Positions 25,792-34,389 of a stretch of 64,000 bases of DNA are shown here, in pieces. Source of the DNA: Clostridia bacterium. Lineage in GTDB: Bacteria; Bacillota; Clostridia; Christensenellales; UBA1242. Below the pieces are notes generated by a model. That model had not been told where the DNA came from, did no database searches, and saw nothing but the letters and a program-made list of their open reading frames with translations. The stretch covers positions 1 to 64,000 of the forward strand of contig JALOBO010000007.1 in the NCBI GenBank assembly GCA_023228225.1. The letters are read 5' to 3'. Positions within the stretch are counted from its first letter, which is position 1. Every line of letters begins with the position of its first letter. A program made the translations under genes and the position numbers.

Positions 25792-26535
25792 TTAAGATTT
25801 TTCGGTAGATGAATCTTTTAAAATAAAATCAAAAAACGCTAAAACAAGTAAAATGGACAATAATGCAAATGCGTACATAAATAGTAAATAAGCCCAATAA
25901 CCCGCATCAATAATAATATGGTTAGGCCAATCAATAACAGTATTGCGTAAAATCATAATATAATTTTGCTCATATTTATTAGCCATTATTACAGAAACGG
26001 TTGCATAAATATAAAATGGAATTAACACAAATTTTCTATCCGAAAATTTAGGATTATACAATTTTAAGGCCACAATTAATATAGGAAATAACACTATCAG
26101 CCAGTGGTAAAAAAATGTATGTAAATTGTCAAAATTGCTCCAAACCAATGATAAATTATCGGTAGCATTGCCAATTACCGAAACAGGTGAAATCATAAAG
26201 CAAATAAATGCCATTACTCCACAAACAAAACTTGTAGCCAAACCGGCTTTACCAATTTTGCCTTTAAAAAAGGAAGCGATAAAAAACCAGACCAAAAACA
26301 TACTGCAAAACTGAAATGGCCAATATTGACTAGGAATTAAACCAACAGAATTATATATTCTTACAAGTTTTACTATTTCGGCAATTATTAATAATAATGA
26401 GATGAATTTAAGCGGAATTAATTTAATTCTTTCGCTTTTATTTTTTAATAAAAATGTTAAAATAATAGTTAATACAACTATAACAATTATGGTAATTGGA
26501 AAACAAAATTCTTGTGTATCAGTCCAGTTAAACAA
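25792..26535 (-). CDS. YwaF-type (TIGR02206/TMEM164-like) integral membrane protein
   Basis: A 247-residue protein with about seven hydrophobic segments. The conserved-looking WPFQFCSMFLVWF and DNLHTFFYHWL fit the YwaF family of unknown function. It starts at TTG, supported by GAGGTG four bases away. It is monocistronic between the GGDEF gene and dapB. The family call rests on topology and these motifs. Confidence 0.7.
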   Translation of the reverse strand: MFNWTDTQEFCFPITIIVIVVLTIILTFLLKNKSERIKLIPLKFISLLLIIAEIVKLVRIYNSVGLIPSQYWPFQFCSMFLVWFFIASFFKGKIGKAGLATSFVCGVMAFICFMISPVSVIGNATDNLSLVWSNFDNLHTFFYHWLIVLFPILIVALKLYNPKFSDRKFVLIPFYIYATVSVIMANKYEQNYIMILRNTVIDWPNHIIIDAGYWAYLLFMYAFALLSILLVLAFFDFILKDSSTEKS

Positions 26536-26654
26536 TTTTCACCTCGTTATTCGGTAATATCTTAACTTAGTATATATTTCTAAAATATATTGTCAATTAA
26601 TTATGACAAAAAATAACAACATACAACAAATTTTATAATCCGTATAAAGATTTG

Positions 26655-27359
26655 CTACATTTTTATTAAATCATTCATATTGTATAAACCTTTTGATTTA
26701 TTTTGTATGAAATATAAGGCTTTTATTACGCCATTTACAAAAACCGAACGGTCAAGCACTGTATGTTTTAGTTCTATCAATTCTCCTGTTCCACCAAAAA
26801 TAATAGTGTGCATTCCAGCAACATCTCCTATTCTTATCGAATGAATAGGAATAATGGCGGGGCTATTAATTGAATGTTGTTTAATAATATTTTTTAACAT
26901 AATTGCCGTCCCGCTCGGATAATCTTTTTTATATTTTTTATGACATTCAAGAATTTCAGTGTCATAACCAATAAGTTTTTTAGAAAATGTTTTCAATTCT
27001 TCTACCAACACATTCATACCAAAACTAAAATTTTCGGATTTAAATATAGCAATTTTTTCAGATGCTTGTGTTACTAATTTATTACCACACTCGCTATGTC
27101 CGGTAGTAGCAATAATAAGTTTAGTATTGTGGAAAACTGCAAAATCAATTATATCCACTAGTGCATCTGCATTAGAAAAATCAATAATAACATCAGGTAG
27201 TCCGTATTTTATATCCAAATTATTATAAATATTTTTTTCTTCTCCGTCTGCTAAAATATCCACCCCATAAAGCAAATTATAATTTTTACTTTCTTTTATT
27301 GCATTGCACATAAGACTACCCATTTTTCCGTACGAACCTACAACAACTACATTAGCCAT
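26655..27359 (-). CDS. dapB: 4-hydroxy-tetrahydrodipicolinate reductase
   Basis: An NAD(P)H-dependent enzyme making tetrahydrodipicolinate for DAP and lysine. The nucleotide fold is VVGSYGKMG, then IIDFSNADAL and ATTGHSE. The catalytic region is ECHKKYKKDYPSGTA. The length of 234 is a little short. AGGAGG precedes the ATG. It is the last gene of dapF-dapL-dapB. dapA is not in the window. Dipicolinate for spores branches from its substrate, which links it to the SpoVA system. Confidence 0.95.
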   Translation of the reverse strand: MANVVVVGSYGKMGSLMCNAIKESKNYNLLYGVDILADGEEKNIYNNLDIKYGLPDVIIDFSNADALVDIIDFAVFHNTKLIIATTGHSECGNKLVTQASEKIAIFKSENFSFGMNVLVEELKTFSKKLIGYDTEILECHKKYKKDYPSGTAIMLKNIIKQHSINSPAIIPIHSIRIGDVAGMHTIIFGGTGELIELKHTVLDRSVFVNGVIKALYFIQNKSKGLYNMNDLIKM

Positions 27360-27374
27360 TTTTGCCTCCTGTTA

Positions 27375-28589
27375 CTATACAAATATTTTAGATATAATAA
27401 TGTTTTGCATAGCCTTTACTGTATTTTCGTAGGTATTAAATGCTGTTAACCGTATGTAATTTTGTCCGAATGATCCAAATCCTGCACCCGGGGTGCAAAT
27501 AACTCCCGCCCGTTTTAACATAATGTCAAATATATCCCACGATGATATGTTTTCTGGCGTTTTTACCCAAATATAAGGTGCGTTTACCCCACCATATGCT
27601 TTTATTCCGGAATTAACTAGATTTGTAAAAATATAGTGTGCATTTTTCATATAGTAATCTATATTTTCTTTAATTTGCGAGCGATTTTCTTCACTATATA
27701 TTGCATTTGCGCCACACTGAGAAATGTAACTTGCTCCGTTAAACTTAGAACTTTGCCTTCTAGTCCACAAATCAAGTACTAATTTATTGCCTACTATAAT
27801 ATCATTTGGTATGACTGTATAACTGCATCTTACGCCCGTAAAGCCCGCTGTTTTTGAATAACTTTTAAATTCAATCGCGCACTGTTTTGCCCCCGAAATT
27901 TCGTATATGCTATGTGGATAATCTTCTGTAATATAGGCTTCATAGGCACTATCAAAAAATATTATAGCACCAACTTTGTTGGCATAATCAATCCACTCTT
28001 TTAGTTTTTTAACATCGCATACCGCACCTGTGGGATTATTCGGAAAACACAAATAAATTATATCAGGTTTTTTTATAGGTATTTCTGGTAGAAAATTGTT
28101 TTCAGCAGTACAATATAAATTAATTATTTTAGACCATTTCCCGCTACAATTCTTACCGGCTTTGCCAGACATTATTACACTATCTAAATAAGCAGGATAT
28201 ACGGGGTTCATAAGCGCAATAACCGATTTATCGGCGAATAGTTCAAGCATATTTGAAATATCGCTTTTAATGCCATCTCCTACGCATATTTCATTTGGCG
28301 AAATGTCTATACCTTTTAAAACATAGTCATACTTTGATATATTTTCTCGCAAAAACATATAACCTTGATTCGGACTATACCCTTTAAATGTTTGCACATT
28401 AGATAAATCCTGCACTGCTTTTTGCATAGCAGATATAACTACGGGGGCAAGTGGCTGAGTGACATCTCCTATTCCTAAACTAATAACATCTACGTTTGGG
28501 TGTTCTAACTTATAAGCACTTGCCCGCCTGTTTATTTCACTAAAAAGATAATTATTTTTAAGTGCTAAAAAATTTTTATTGATCTTCAC
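27375..28589 (-). CDS. dapL: LL-diaminopimelate aminotransferase
   Basis: A PLP class I/II aminotransferase converting tetrahydrodipicolinate directly to LL-DAP, bypassing the succinylase or acetylase steps. Motifs are YLFSEINRR, ISLGIGDVTQPL, NPTGAVC, and SYSKTAGFTGVRC with the PLP Lys. The start is GTG, with GAGATG from the dapF end as the ribosome site nine bases before it. The length of 404 is normal. It sits between dapF and dapB, confirming the DapL variant of the pathway. Confidence 0.95.
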   Translation of the reverse strand: MKINKNFLALKNNYLFSEINRRASAYKLEHPNVDVISLGIGDVTQPLAPVVISAMQKAVQDLSNVQTFKGYSPNQGYMFLRENISKYDYVLKGIDISPNEICVGDGIKSDISNMLELFADKSVIALMNPVYPAYLDSVIMSGKAGKNCSGKWSKIINLYCTAENNFLPEIPIKKPDIIYLCFPNNPTGAVCDVKKLKEWIDYANKVGAIIFFDSAYEAYITEDYPHSIYEISGAKQCAIEFKSYSKTAGFTGVRCSYTVIPNDIIVGNKLVLDLWTRRQSSKFNGASYISQCGANAIYSEENRSQIKENIDYYMKNAHYIFTNLVNSGIKAYGGVNAPYIWVKTPENISSWDIFDIMLKRAGVICTPGAGFGSFGQNYIRLTAFNTYENTVKAMQNIIISKIFV

Positions 28590-28595
28590 TTTTAC

Positions 28596-29462
28596 TTACA
28601 TCTCTTTTTTTGTTTTTATAAATTTAAATTCTTTTGGTAAATTAATATTCCCGCTAAATGTATATACTGCATTACCCGTTAAATATACAGTTGAACCAAC
28701 TTGAACTTTTAATATCCCGCCACGCATATTTATAATACATTCGTTTTTTATTAAACCTTTTATATCACTAATGACCGCAACGGCACACGCACCTGTACCA
28801 CAACCCAATGTTTCGCCCACGCCTCTTTCCCAAACTCGTACTTTTAGTGTACCAGAATCTAATACCTGTACAAATTCTACATTTGTTCGTTCCGGAAAAT
28901 CGCTATGTACTTCAATCAAACTGCCAATTTTTTCAATAGGTAAAGTATCAAGTTCGTACACAAAAACAACCGCATGTGGATTTCCCATTGATACAGCGGA
29001 ATACAATATAGTATTTTCGTCAACTTTAATTTCTCTGTCAATGACTGGCATATGGTCATTACTTATTACCGGTATTAAATCGGGTATTAAAATAGGTACT
29101 CCCATATTTACGCTAACGCTTTTAACAATACTTTCACTCAAATTAATTTGTAAAGTTTTAATTCCCGCTAATGTTTCCACTGTAACTGTCGGATTTTTAA
29201 TAAGCCCTTCATCGTATATATATTTTCCTAAACACCTTATGGCATTACCGCAAAGTTCCGCTTCGCTACCATCAGAATTAAAAATACGCATTTGAACATT
29301 TGCGGAATACGATGGAAGTATTAATATAAGCCCATCGCCACCTATACTAAAATGCCTGTTGCACAAAAATTTTGCAAGTTCATTAGGATTTTCAGGTTCT
29401 CTATTTAAACAGTTTACAAAAATGTAATCGTTGCCAATTCCATGCATTTTAAAGAATTTCAT
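28596..29462 (-). CDS. dapF: Diaminopimelate epimerase
   Basis: A PLP-independent racemase converting LL- to meso-DAP for peptidoglycan and lysine. Two catalytic cysteines are visible: ELCGNAIRC and LGCGTGACA. The N-terminus is KMHGIGNDYIFV. It has 288 residues. GAGGTG precedes the ATG. It is the first gene of the dap cluster; the stop is six bases from the dapL start. Confidence 0.97.
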   Translation of the reverse strand: MKFFKMHGIGNDYIFVNCLNREPENPNELAKFLCNRHFSIGGDGLILILPSYSANVQMRIFNSDGSEAELCGNAIRCLGKYIYDEGLIKNPTVTVETLAGIKTLQINLSESIVKSVSVNMGVPILIPDLIPVISNDHMPVIDREIKVDENTILYSAVSMGNPHAVVFVYELDTLPIEKIGSLIEVHSDFPERTNVEFVQVLDSGTLKVRVWERGVGETLGCGTGACAVAVISDIKGLIKNECIINMRGGILKVQVGSTVYLTGNAVYTFSGNINLPKEFKFIKTKKEM

Positions 29463-29520
29463 AAAAACACCTCTAAAATATGTATGTTTTTAAATATTTA
29501 ATTGTTAAAATTTTATAATT

Positions 29521-29549
29521 AAAAAGCAAAGATTAAATCCTTGCTTTTT
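29521..29549 (-). terminator. Terminator after the RsgI-like gene
   Basis: On the minus strand AAAAAGCAAGGATT, a short loop and AATCTTTGCTTTTT, with one mismatch. It separates the RsgI-like gene from the dap operon. Confidence 0.75.
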
Positions 29550-29580
29550 ATAATTTTTGCGCATTAATTATGCTTAAATT

Positions 29581-30489
29581 TTATGCAACTGCATCAATAT
29601 TGTTAAATCTGTTGTATAACACTTGTTTAATTTGCTCTTGTTCGGCATCAGATAATCCATTAAATAGATTTTTAAATGACGCTTTAACCGCATTTTTAAA
29701 TTGTTTTCTTGCTTCTTTAAAAGCGACAATATCTTCTTGTAAAGTCGCTTTATCGACTTCTGCCTGAGCAATAAGTGCATCTATTTCAGAAAGTCTAGCG
29801 GTAATTATCAATAATTCGGTTGATTCAGCCTCAGTTGGCGTTTCAATTGCTTCAAGTATAGTAATGCGGTCAATAATTGCTGTTCGTTCATCAGCAAGCG
29901 ACACCTTAGACTGTACAAGATTCATAAGTTCTTCAACTGTCATAGATGCAAGAACTGTAAATGTGTATTCACTAGTGGCATTTTGTATTGACTTAATCAG
30001 TCTATATTTACCGACGCTTAAATTATATGATTCGGCTTCTACCATAATGTCTTCAATATCTTCTGCACTTAATACCACGCCCCAAATACCATTTTCGGAA
30101 AAATAGTTGTTCAGTCTATTTTCTACACGACTCCTTATTCTATTTTTAGTAATTATACTTCCATTATAAGCGGTTACCATTAATGCGTTTGGATCGGTTT
30201 CGGTAGCATTTGGGTCTAAATATCCCAAAGCAAGTGCTAGTTCTATAACTTTTTCAGTTGCATCTTCAATGGTCATATCAACAAATGTTTCGCCTTGAAT
30301 TATAATTTCTCCTTCCTCATTTAATGAATTAACATTAGTTACTATACCATTACGATTAATTACAAATTCTATGCTAGGGTTTATATCTATAACAACATAA
30401 CTTTCTGCATTTACAATCATTGGAATTGCAAAATAACCTATGGCAACAACTAATAATAAAACCAAAGTTAATAACAAAAATCTTTTCAT
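29581..30489 (-). CDS. RsgI-family membrane/exported protein lacking the anti-sigma domain
   Basis: A 302-residue protein. A signal or anchor segment (5-27) is followed by YVVIDINPSIEFVINRNG and a VNSLNEEGEII strand, the hallmark of the extracytoplasmic mid-domain of RsgI-like anti-sigma-I factors. The cytoplasmic sigma-binding N-terminus is missing. The C-terminal half (about 195-300) is helical, coiled-coil-like and Glu/Ala/Lys-rich. It may be a free extracellular sensor or structural version. No sigma-I gene is adjacent. It is a lone gene with its own terminator. Confidence 0.75.
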   Translation of the reverse strand: MKRFLLLTLVLLLVVAIGYFAIPMIVNAESYVVIDINPSIEFVINRNGIVTNVNSLNEEGEIIIQGETFVDMTIEDATEKVIELALALGYLDPNATETDPNALMVTAYNGSIITKNRIRSRVENRLNNYFSENGIWGVVLSAEDIEDIMVEAESYNLSVGKYRLIKSIQNATSEYTFTVLASMTVEELMNLVQSKVSLADERTAIIDRITILEAIETPTEAESTELLIITARLSEIDALIAQAEVDKATLQEDIVAFKEARKQFKNAVKASFKNLFNGLSDAEQEQIKQVLYNRFNNIDAVA

Positions 30490-30586
30490 ATAAATTTCCT
30501 TAAATAAAATTTACAGTAATAAAAAATATACATTACTGTATACTAAAATTATTTCTAACTTTTATATTTTATATACCTGTAAAAAT

Positions 30587-31378
30587 TTACTGAATAGATT
30601 TTAAAAAATTTTTATACAATAATCTTATAAGAACGATATTATAAATAGCCCCAATAAGAATTGCAACAATAAAAGGAAAACCATCGGAAAGTGAAGGATA
30701 AACTGCTGTTAATAATGCTTTTGATGCCCAAAAATTTGGTAATACACCCAAAAAATATTGCCAACCTAATCTAAATGGAGCGACAAGTAAAAGAACAGGT
30801 ACAGCCACTAACAATGCACTCGCTTTTAAGTATGCAAAACCCTCTATTTTATTCTTTGCTTTGGTCGCAATAAATAATCCTAAAACAGGCATATACAAAT
30901 TCATAACTATTGCGTACATAATCGTTTTCAATGCTGTTAGTCCGCTAAACGGATTAAATATAACTCCGCCAACATTAACTATATACTGTTCACCCGCAAA
31001 AATTTGGGTACCCCAAATTAAAACAAGTGTAGATATTACAGACAGTATATAAACATATACCATTTTAAATTTAATATAACCAGAAACCGAAACGCTTGTA
31101 ACGCTAATAGAATCAAAAATATGTTCATCTTTATGATCTAATAGCAAAAAGGCAAGCAATGCCCCGCCAATAAAAGCACCTAATCCTGCAAAAACAATTA
31201 TTATTACTACAATAGTACTTTTTAATGATGTAGCACTTTCAATATCTTCTAAAAGTGCTGGCAATAAAATTGTAGTTGCAAGTAGCATAATTATGGGATA
31301 GATAAGCATAATGAAGGTCATTTTATCCCTTAATATATTTTTAATTTCAAATTTTAAAAGTGATAAATAGATACGCAT
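30587..31378 (-). CDS. ABC-2 type transporter permease (second permease)
   Basis: A 263-residue membrane protein with six predicted hydrophobic segments, typical of ABC-2 permeases. It follows the other permease by two bases and completes an ATPase-permease-permease exporter. The substrate (drug, lipid or peptide) cannot be read from sequence. Confidence 0.85.
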   Translation of the reverse strand: MRIYLSLLKFEIKNILRDKMTFIMLIYPIIMLLATTILLPALLEDIESATSLKSTIVVIIIVFAGLGAFIGGALLAFLLLDHKDEHIFDSISVTSVSVSGYIKFKMVYVYILSVISTLVLIWGTQIFAGEQYIVNVGGVIFNPFSGLTALKTIMYAIVMNLYMPVLGLFIATKAKNKIEGFAYLKASALLVAVPVLLLVAPFRLGWQYFLGVLPNFWASKALLTAVYPSLSDGFPFIVAILIGAIYNIVLIRLLYKNFLKSIQ

Positions 31379-31380
31379 AA

Positions 31381-32094
31381 TTAACCTTTAACCATATATT
31401 CTTTAAATTTTGGGTACACCGCTAATATTAGTAGTAATACAGACCATAATACAACTACTCCAAGTGATATTAAGACCTGATAAAGTTCGGTACTGACAAG
31501 TGTGCTTGTAATAAGTATCTGTGAGGCTTGTGATGGAAGAATAATTGTAATTAATTCAATCCAATTTGGAAGTAATCCAACACTTGCAAGCACTGCTGGT
31601 AAGTCTAGTAAAATAACAAAAATTGAAAAATTAACAAGCATACTGTTAAAATCTCGGCTATGTAACGAAATTAAAACCCCAATAATACTGTTAAGTGTTG
31701 CGACTAAAATTACATAAGGAACTAGCATAAAATTAATTAGTGTCCCGTGAAAAATAGCAACGCTGACAAATATTATTGCGGTTGATAAAAGAGCAACAAC
31801 AACAGACATTATAATTTTAGATAATAATATTTCCAGCACCGAACACGGTGCAATGGCTAATGTGCTTAAAGTGCCTTCATTTCGTTCAAAAAACAATGAG
31901 GCCGAAATTAAAATTGCAGACATTATTGCACTGTCAGTAAAAACAATTAACGGTACAATTTGTTTTACATCGTTAAGCGGAATAGCGGCAATTATAATGC
32001 ACCAAAGCAAAGACACGCCGACACCAACCGTAAGAATTTTATATTTTGTAGCGCGTTCAATTTCGCCACTAATAAGTTTTCCTAAATTTCTCAT
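31381..32094 (-). CDS. ABC-2 type transporter permease
   Basis: 237 residues with six hydrophobic segments; RNEGTLSTLAIAPCS is the ABC-2 coupling-region motif. The start codon overlaps the ATPase stop by four bases (ATGA), so translation is coupled. It pairs with the 30587 permease. Confidence 0.87.
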   Translation of the reverse strand: MRNLGKLISGEIERATKYKILTVGVGVSLLWCIIIAAIPLNDVKQIVPLIVFTDSAIMSAILISASLFFERNEGTLSTLAIAPCSVLEILLSKIIMSVVVALLSTAIIFVSVAIFHGTLINFMLVPYVILVATLNSIIGVLISLHSRDFNSMLVNFSIFVILLDLPAVLASVGLLPNWIELITIILPSQASQILITSTLVSTELYQVLISLGVVVLWSVLLLILAVYPKFKEYMVKG

Positions 32095-32948
32095 AGTCCC
32101 ATACCTGCTACAATAATAAATATATCTTCAAGAGAAGTTTCGCCACTATGTAAAGTTTCTATATGTTTTTCTTTTAAAAGTGTTAAAAATGACTGATTGT
32201 CGCCCAACTTATTCATATCAAAAGTTTGTGATTTAATATTTTTATCCTCTTTATATTCTACAATCAATTCGCGCCTTCCATATTTTTGTTTAAGTTCTCT
32301 TGGAGTAGAAATTTCGGCAATCCTTCCATCAACTAAAAATGCAACTCTATCGCATAGTTGTTCCACATCGCCCATCAAATGTGTAGTTAAAAATACCGTA
32401 CCACCATTTTCTTTAAATTCTAAAATCATATCCTTAATAATTTTAGAATTTTTTGGGTCAAGCCCATTTGTAACTTCATCTAAAAATAAAATTTTAGGGT
32501 TATTAAGAAGTGCCCTAACAAAATTAAGTCGCATTTTCATACCTTTTGAAAATTCACACACTTTTTTATTTCGGTCAGAATACAAATCAACGCGTTTAAG
32601 CAGTTCGTTATAATCTACTTGATTTTTGTATAACGATGAGAAAAATTTTAAATTTTCAATTGCTGTAAGTTTACCAAACGAAACAGGCAATTCAAAACCA
32701 ACGCCAATATATTCATAAAACTCTTTACTAAGTGATTTAAGATCTTCGCCAAAATAAGATATTCTGCCATCATAATCAGTTAATAGTTTTGTTAAAATTT
32801 TTTGAACGGTTGATTTACCAGCACCACTCGGACCTAAAAGCCCAAAAATCTCACCTTCACAAACATCAAAACTTATTCCATTTATTACTTGGTTTTTTGC
32901 CTTTGGATATGTAAATTCCAAATCAATAACACTAAATGCAGTTTCCAT
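32091..32948 (-). CDS. ABC transporter ATP-binding protein
   Basis: Walker A is GPSGAGKST, the signature is EFSKGMKMRLNF, Walker B is ILFLDEVTNGLD and the switch His is TTHLM. The 285-residue length with an extra C-terminal region (after about 220) is typical of ABC-2 exporter ATPases. GGAG lies before the ATG. It is the first gene of the three-gene exporter operon. No regulator is adjacent. Confidence 0.93.
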   Translation of the reverse strand: METAFSVIDLEFTYPKAKNQVINGISFDVCEGEIFGLLGPSGAGKSTVQKILTKLLTDYDGRISYFGEDLKSLSKEFYEYIGVGFELPVSFGKLTAIENLKFFSSLYKNQVDYNELLKRVDLYSDRNKKVCEFSKGMKMRLNFVRALLNNPKILFLDEVTNGLDPKNSKIIKDMILEFKENGGTVFLTTHLMGDVEQLCDRVAFLVDGRIAEISTPRELKQKYGRRELIVEYKEDKNIKSQTFDMNKLGDNQSFLTLLKEKHIETLHSGETSLEDIFIIVAGMGL

Positions 32949-33120
32949 AATATATCTCCAAATATAACTATATACTTACTATAACACTTTAAATTTTTTT
33001 TGTATACAAAAATAGTATTTAATTCAAAAAAATTAATAAAAAATGTATTTTTTACTATTTAATTTATAAAAAACGATACAATTAATAGAATTTTATAAAA
33101 CGATAATTACAAATTTACTG

Positions 33121-33149
33121 TTGACAATTTACCAAAATTAGTTTATTAT
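33121..33149 (+). promoter_or_regulatory. Sigma-A promoter of tRNA-Pro (AGG)
   Basis: TTGACA, 17 bases, TATTAT, ending 14 bases before the tRNA. The preceding part of the 32949-33163 gap is very AT-rich and otherwise featureless. Confidence 0.85.
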
Positions 33150-33163
33150 TTTAAACAGAGTGT

Positions 33164-33238
33164 CGGGGTGTAGCGCAGTGGTAGCGCGCACGGTTAGGGA
33201 CTGTGAGGTCGCAAGTTCAAACCTTGTCATCCCGACCA
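33164..33238 (+). tRNA. tRNA-Pro (AGG)
   Basis: A 75-nt cloverleaf. The anticodon stem CACGG/CTGTG (one G-U) encloses loop TTAGGGA, giving anticodon AGG. CCA is encoded and G5-U68 is in the acceptor. The body matches the TGG and CGG proline tRNAs nearly base for base. A at wobble position 34 of a proline tRNA is unusual for bacteria and would need conversion to inosine to read CCC. It has its own promoter and terminator. Confidence 0.9.
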
Positions 33239-33240
33239 AT

Positions 33241-33271
33241 AAAAAAACTTACTGTAATGGTAAGTTTTTTT
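33241..33271 (+). terminator. Terminator of tRNA-Pro (AGG)
   Basis: A 12-bp stem (AAAAAAACTTAC with GTAAGTTTTTTT) around TGTAATG. Confidence 0.88.
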
Positions 33272-33361
33272 ATTATCTTTTAAAGTAAAGTATCAAAAAT
33301 CCTTGTCAAATGCATATGTGATTGTGTTATAATAACATAATGAATATTTTATGGAGTAAGA

Positions 33362-34228
33362 ATGGAAGCAATAAGATTAGATGGAAAAAAACTAGCATCA
33401 GAAATTGAATTACAACTTTTAAAACGGGTTAATGTTTTAAAACAAAAATATAACTATACTCCCGTCCTTGCGGCAATTATAGTAGGCGAAGACCCTGCTT
33501 CTAAAACTTATGTAAAAATGAAATCAAAGGCGTGTGCAAGGGTGGGTTTAAATTCTGTAACAGTAAATTTATCAAAAAACACTACAACCGAAAAATTGGT
33601 TAATAAAATACGCGAATTGAATGCAGATTCAAAAATATGTGGCATACTATTACAACACCCAACGCCACTTCATATAGATGAGCAACTCTGTTTTAACGAG
33701 ATTGCACTTAATAAAGATGTTGATGGCGTAAGTGCAACTTCTTTTGGAAATATGACAAACGGTTACCCTGCATTTAAATGTGCCACCCCGTTAGGAATTA
33801 TAACACTTTTGAAACACTATAATATTATAATTGAAGGCAAGCACGCTGTAATTGTAGGCAGAAGTGCAATATTAGGCAAACCCACTGCAATGCTTTTATT
33901 ACAAGAGAATGCAACTGTAACAATTTGCCATCGTAAAACAATTAATTTAGAGCAATATGTAAGACAAGCAGATATATTAGTTGCGGCAGTCGGAAAAGCA
34001 AATTTAATTAAGTCAGCATGGTTAAAACCTAATGTGATTTTGATAGACTGCGGTTATAACCAAAATAATGTTGGTGATATAGAACTTGATAATCACGCTC
34101 TTAGCATTTGCTCAGCCTATACTCCCGTTCCTGGTGGTGTAGGACCTATGACTATTTCATCGCTAATTTCGCAAGCCGTAGAAGCGGCAGAAATTTATTC
34201 CGCTTTCCTACCGGAAAAGCGGAACTAG
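33362..34228 (+). CDS. folD: Bifunctional methylene-THF dehydrogenase / methenyl-THF cyclohydrolase
   Basis: FolD interconverts one-carbon folate forms. Motifs are KSKACARVG (with the YVKMK catalytic Lys just before), LLQHPTPLH, DVDGVSATSFG, GRSAILGKP and the closing TPVPGGVGPMT. GGAG precedes the ATG. The last eight codons (SAFLPEKRN region) lie within a family A hairpin (34198-34224), so the C-terminus appears rewritten by a repeat. It is functionally linked to glyA and metK nearby through one-carbon metabolism. Confidence 0.96.
   Translation: MEAIRLDGKKLASEIELQLLKRVNVLKQKYNYTPVLAAIIVGEDPASKTYVKMKSKACARVGLNSVTVNLSKNTTTEKLVNKIRELNADSKICGILLQHPTPLHIDEQLCFNEIALNKDVDGVSATSFGNMTNGYPAFKCATPLGIITLLKHYNIIIEGKHAVIVGRSAILGKPTAMLLLQENATVTICHRKTINLEQYVRQADILVAAVGKANLIKSAWLKPNVILIDCGYNQNNVGDIELDNHALSICSAYTPVPGGVGPMTISSLISQAVEAAEIYSAFLPEKRN
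34198..34224. repeat. Hairpin repeat family A variant, within the folD 3' end
   Basis: TTCCGCTTT and AAAGCGGAA arms surround CCTACCGGA, the family A pattern with changed stem bases. It is translated as the last residues of FolD and is followed directly by hairpins B and C of the composite element. Confidence 0.75.
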
Positions 34229-34317
34229 GCGCCGTTTAAATATAATCTTTTTAACGCCTTAGCCCCAAGCAGAACCACCTAGCGTATTGATACACGTCGG
34301 AACCTGTTTAGGGCTAA
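34228..34317. repeat. Paired hairpins B and C of the composite element (copy 2)
   Basis: Hairpin B has AGGCG/CGCCT arms. Hairpin C has TTAGCCC/GGGCTAA with inner AGCAG/CTGTT. Core CAGAAC...GGAACCTGTTT is shared with 19577-19627 while outer arm bases differ compensatorily. The following 34318-34375 stretch (AAAAATCTTTA, CTACTTTGC) matches the tail repeat of the sigF locus. Confidence 0.72.
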
Positions 34318-34389
34318 ATCATTTAAAAATCTTTATATTTAAACTACTTTGCGTGTTCTAAATTATAAAAGTGAGCAACATAGTACACT

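Noticed and set aside
33303..33333. Promoter for folD (TTGTCA and TATAAT)
   Set aside because: The spacing is 19 bases; plausible but too weak to list as a feature.
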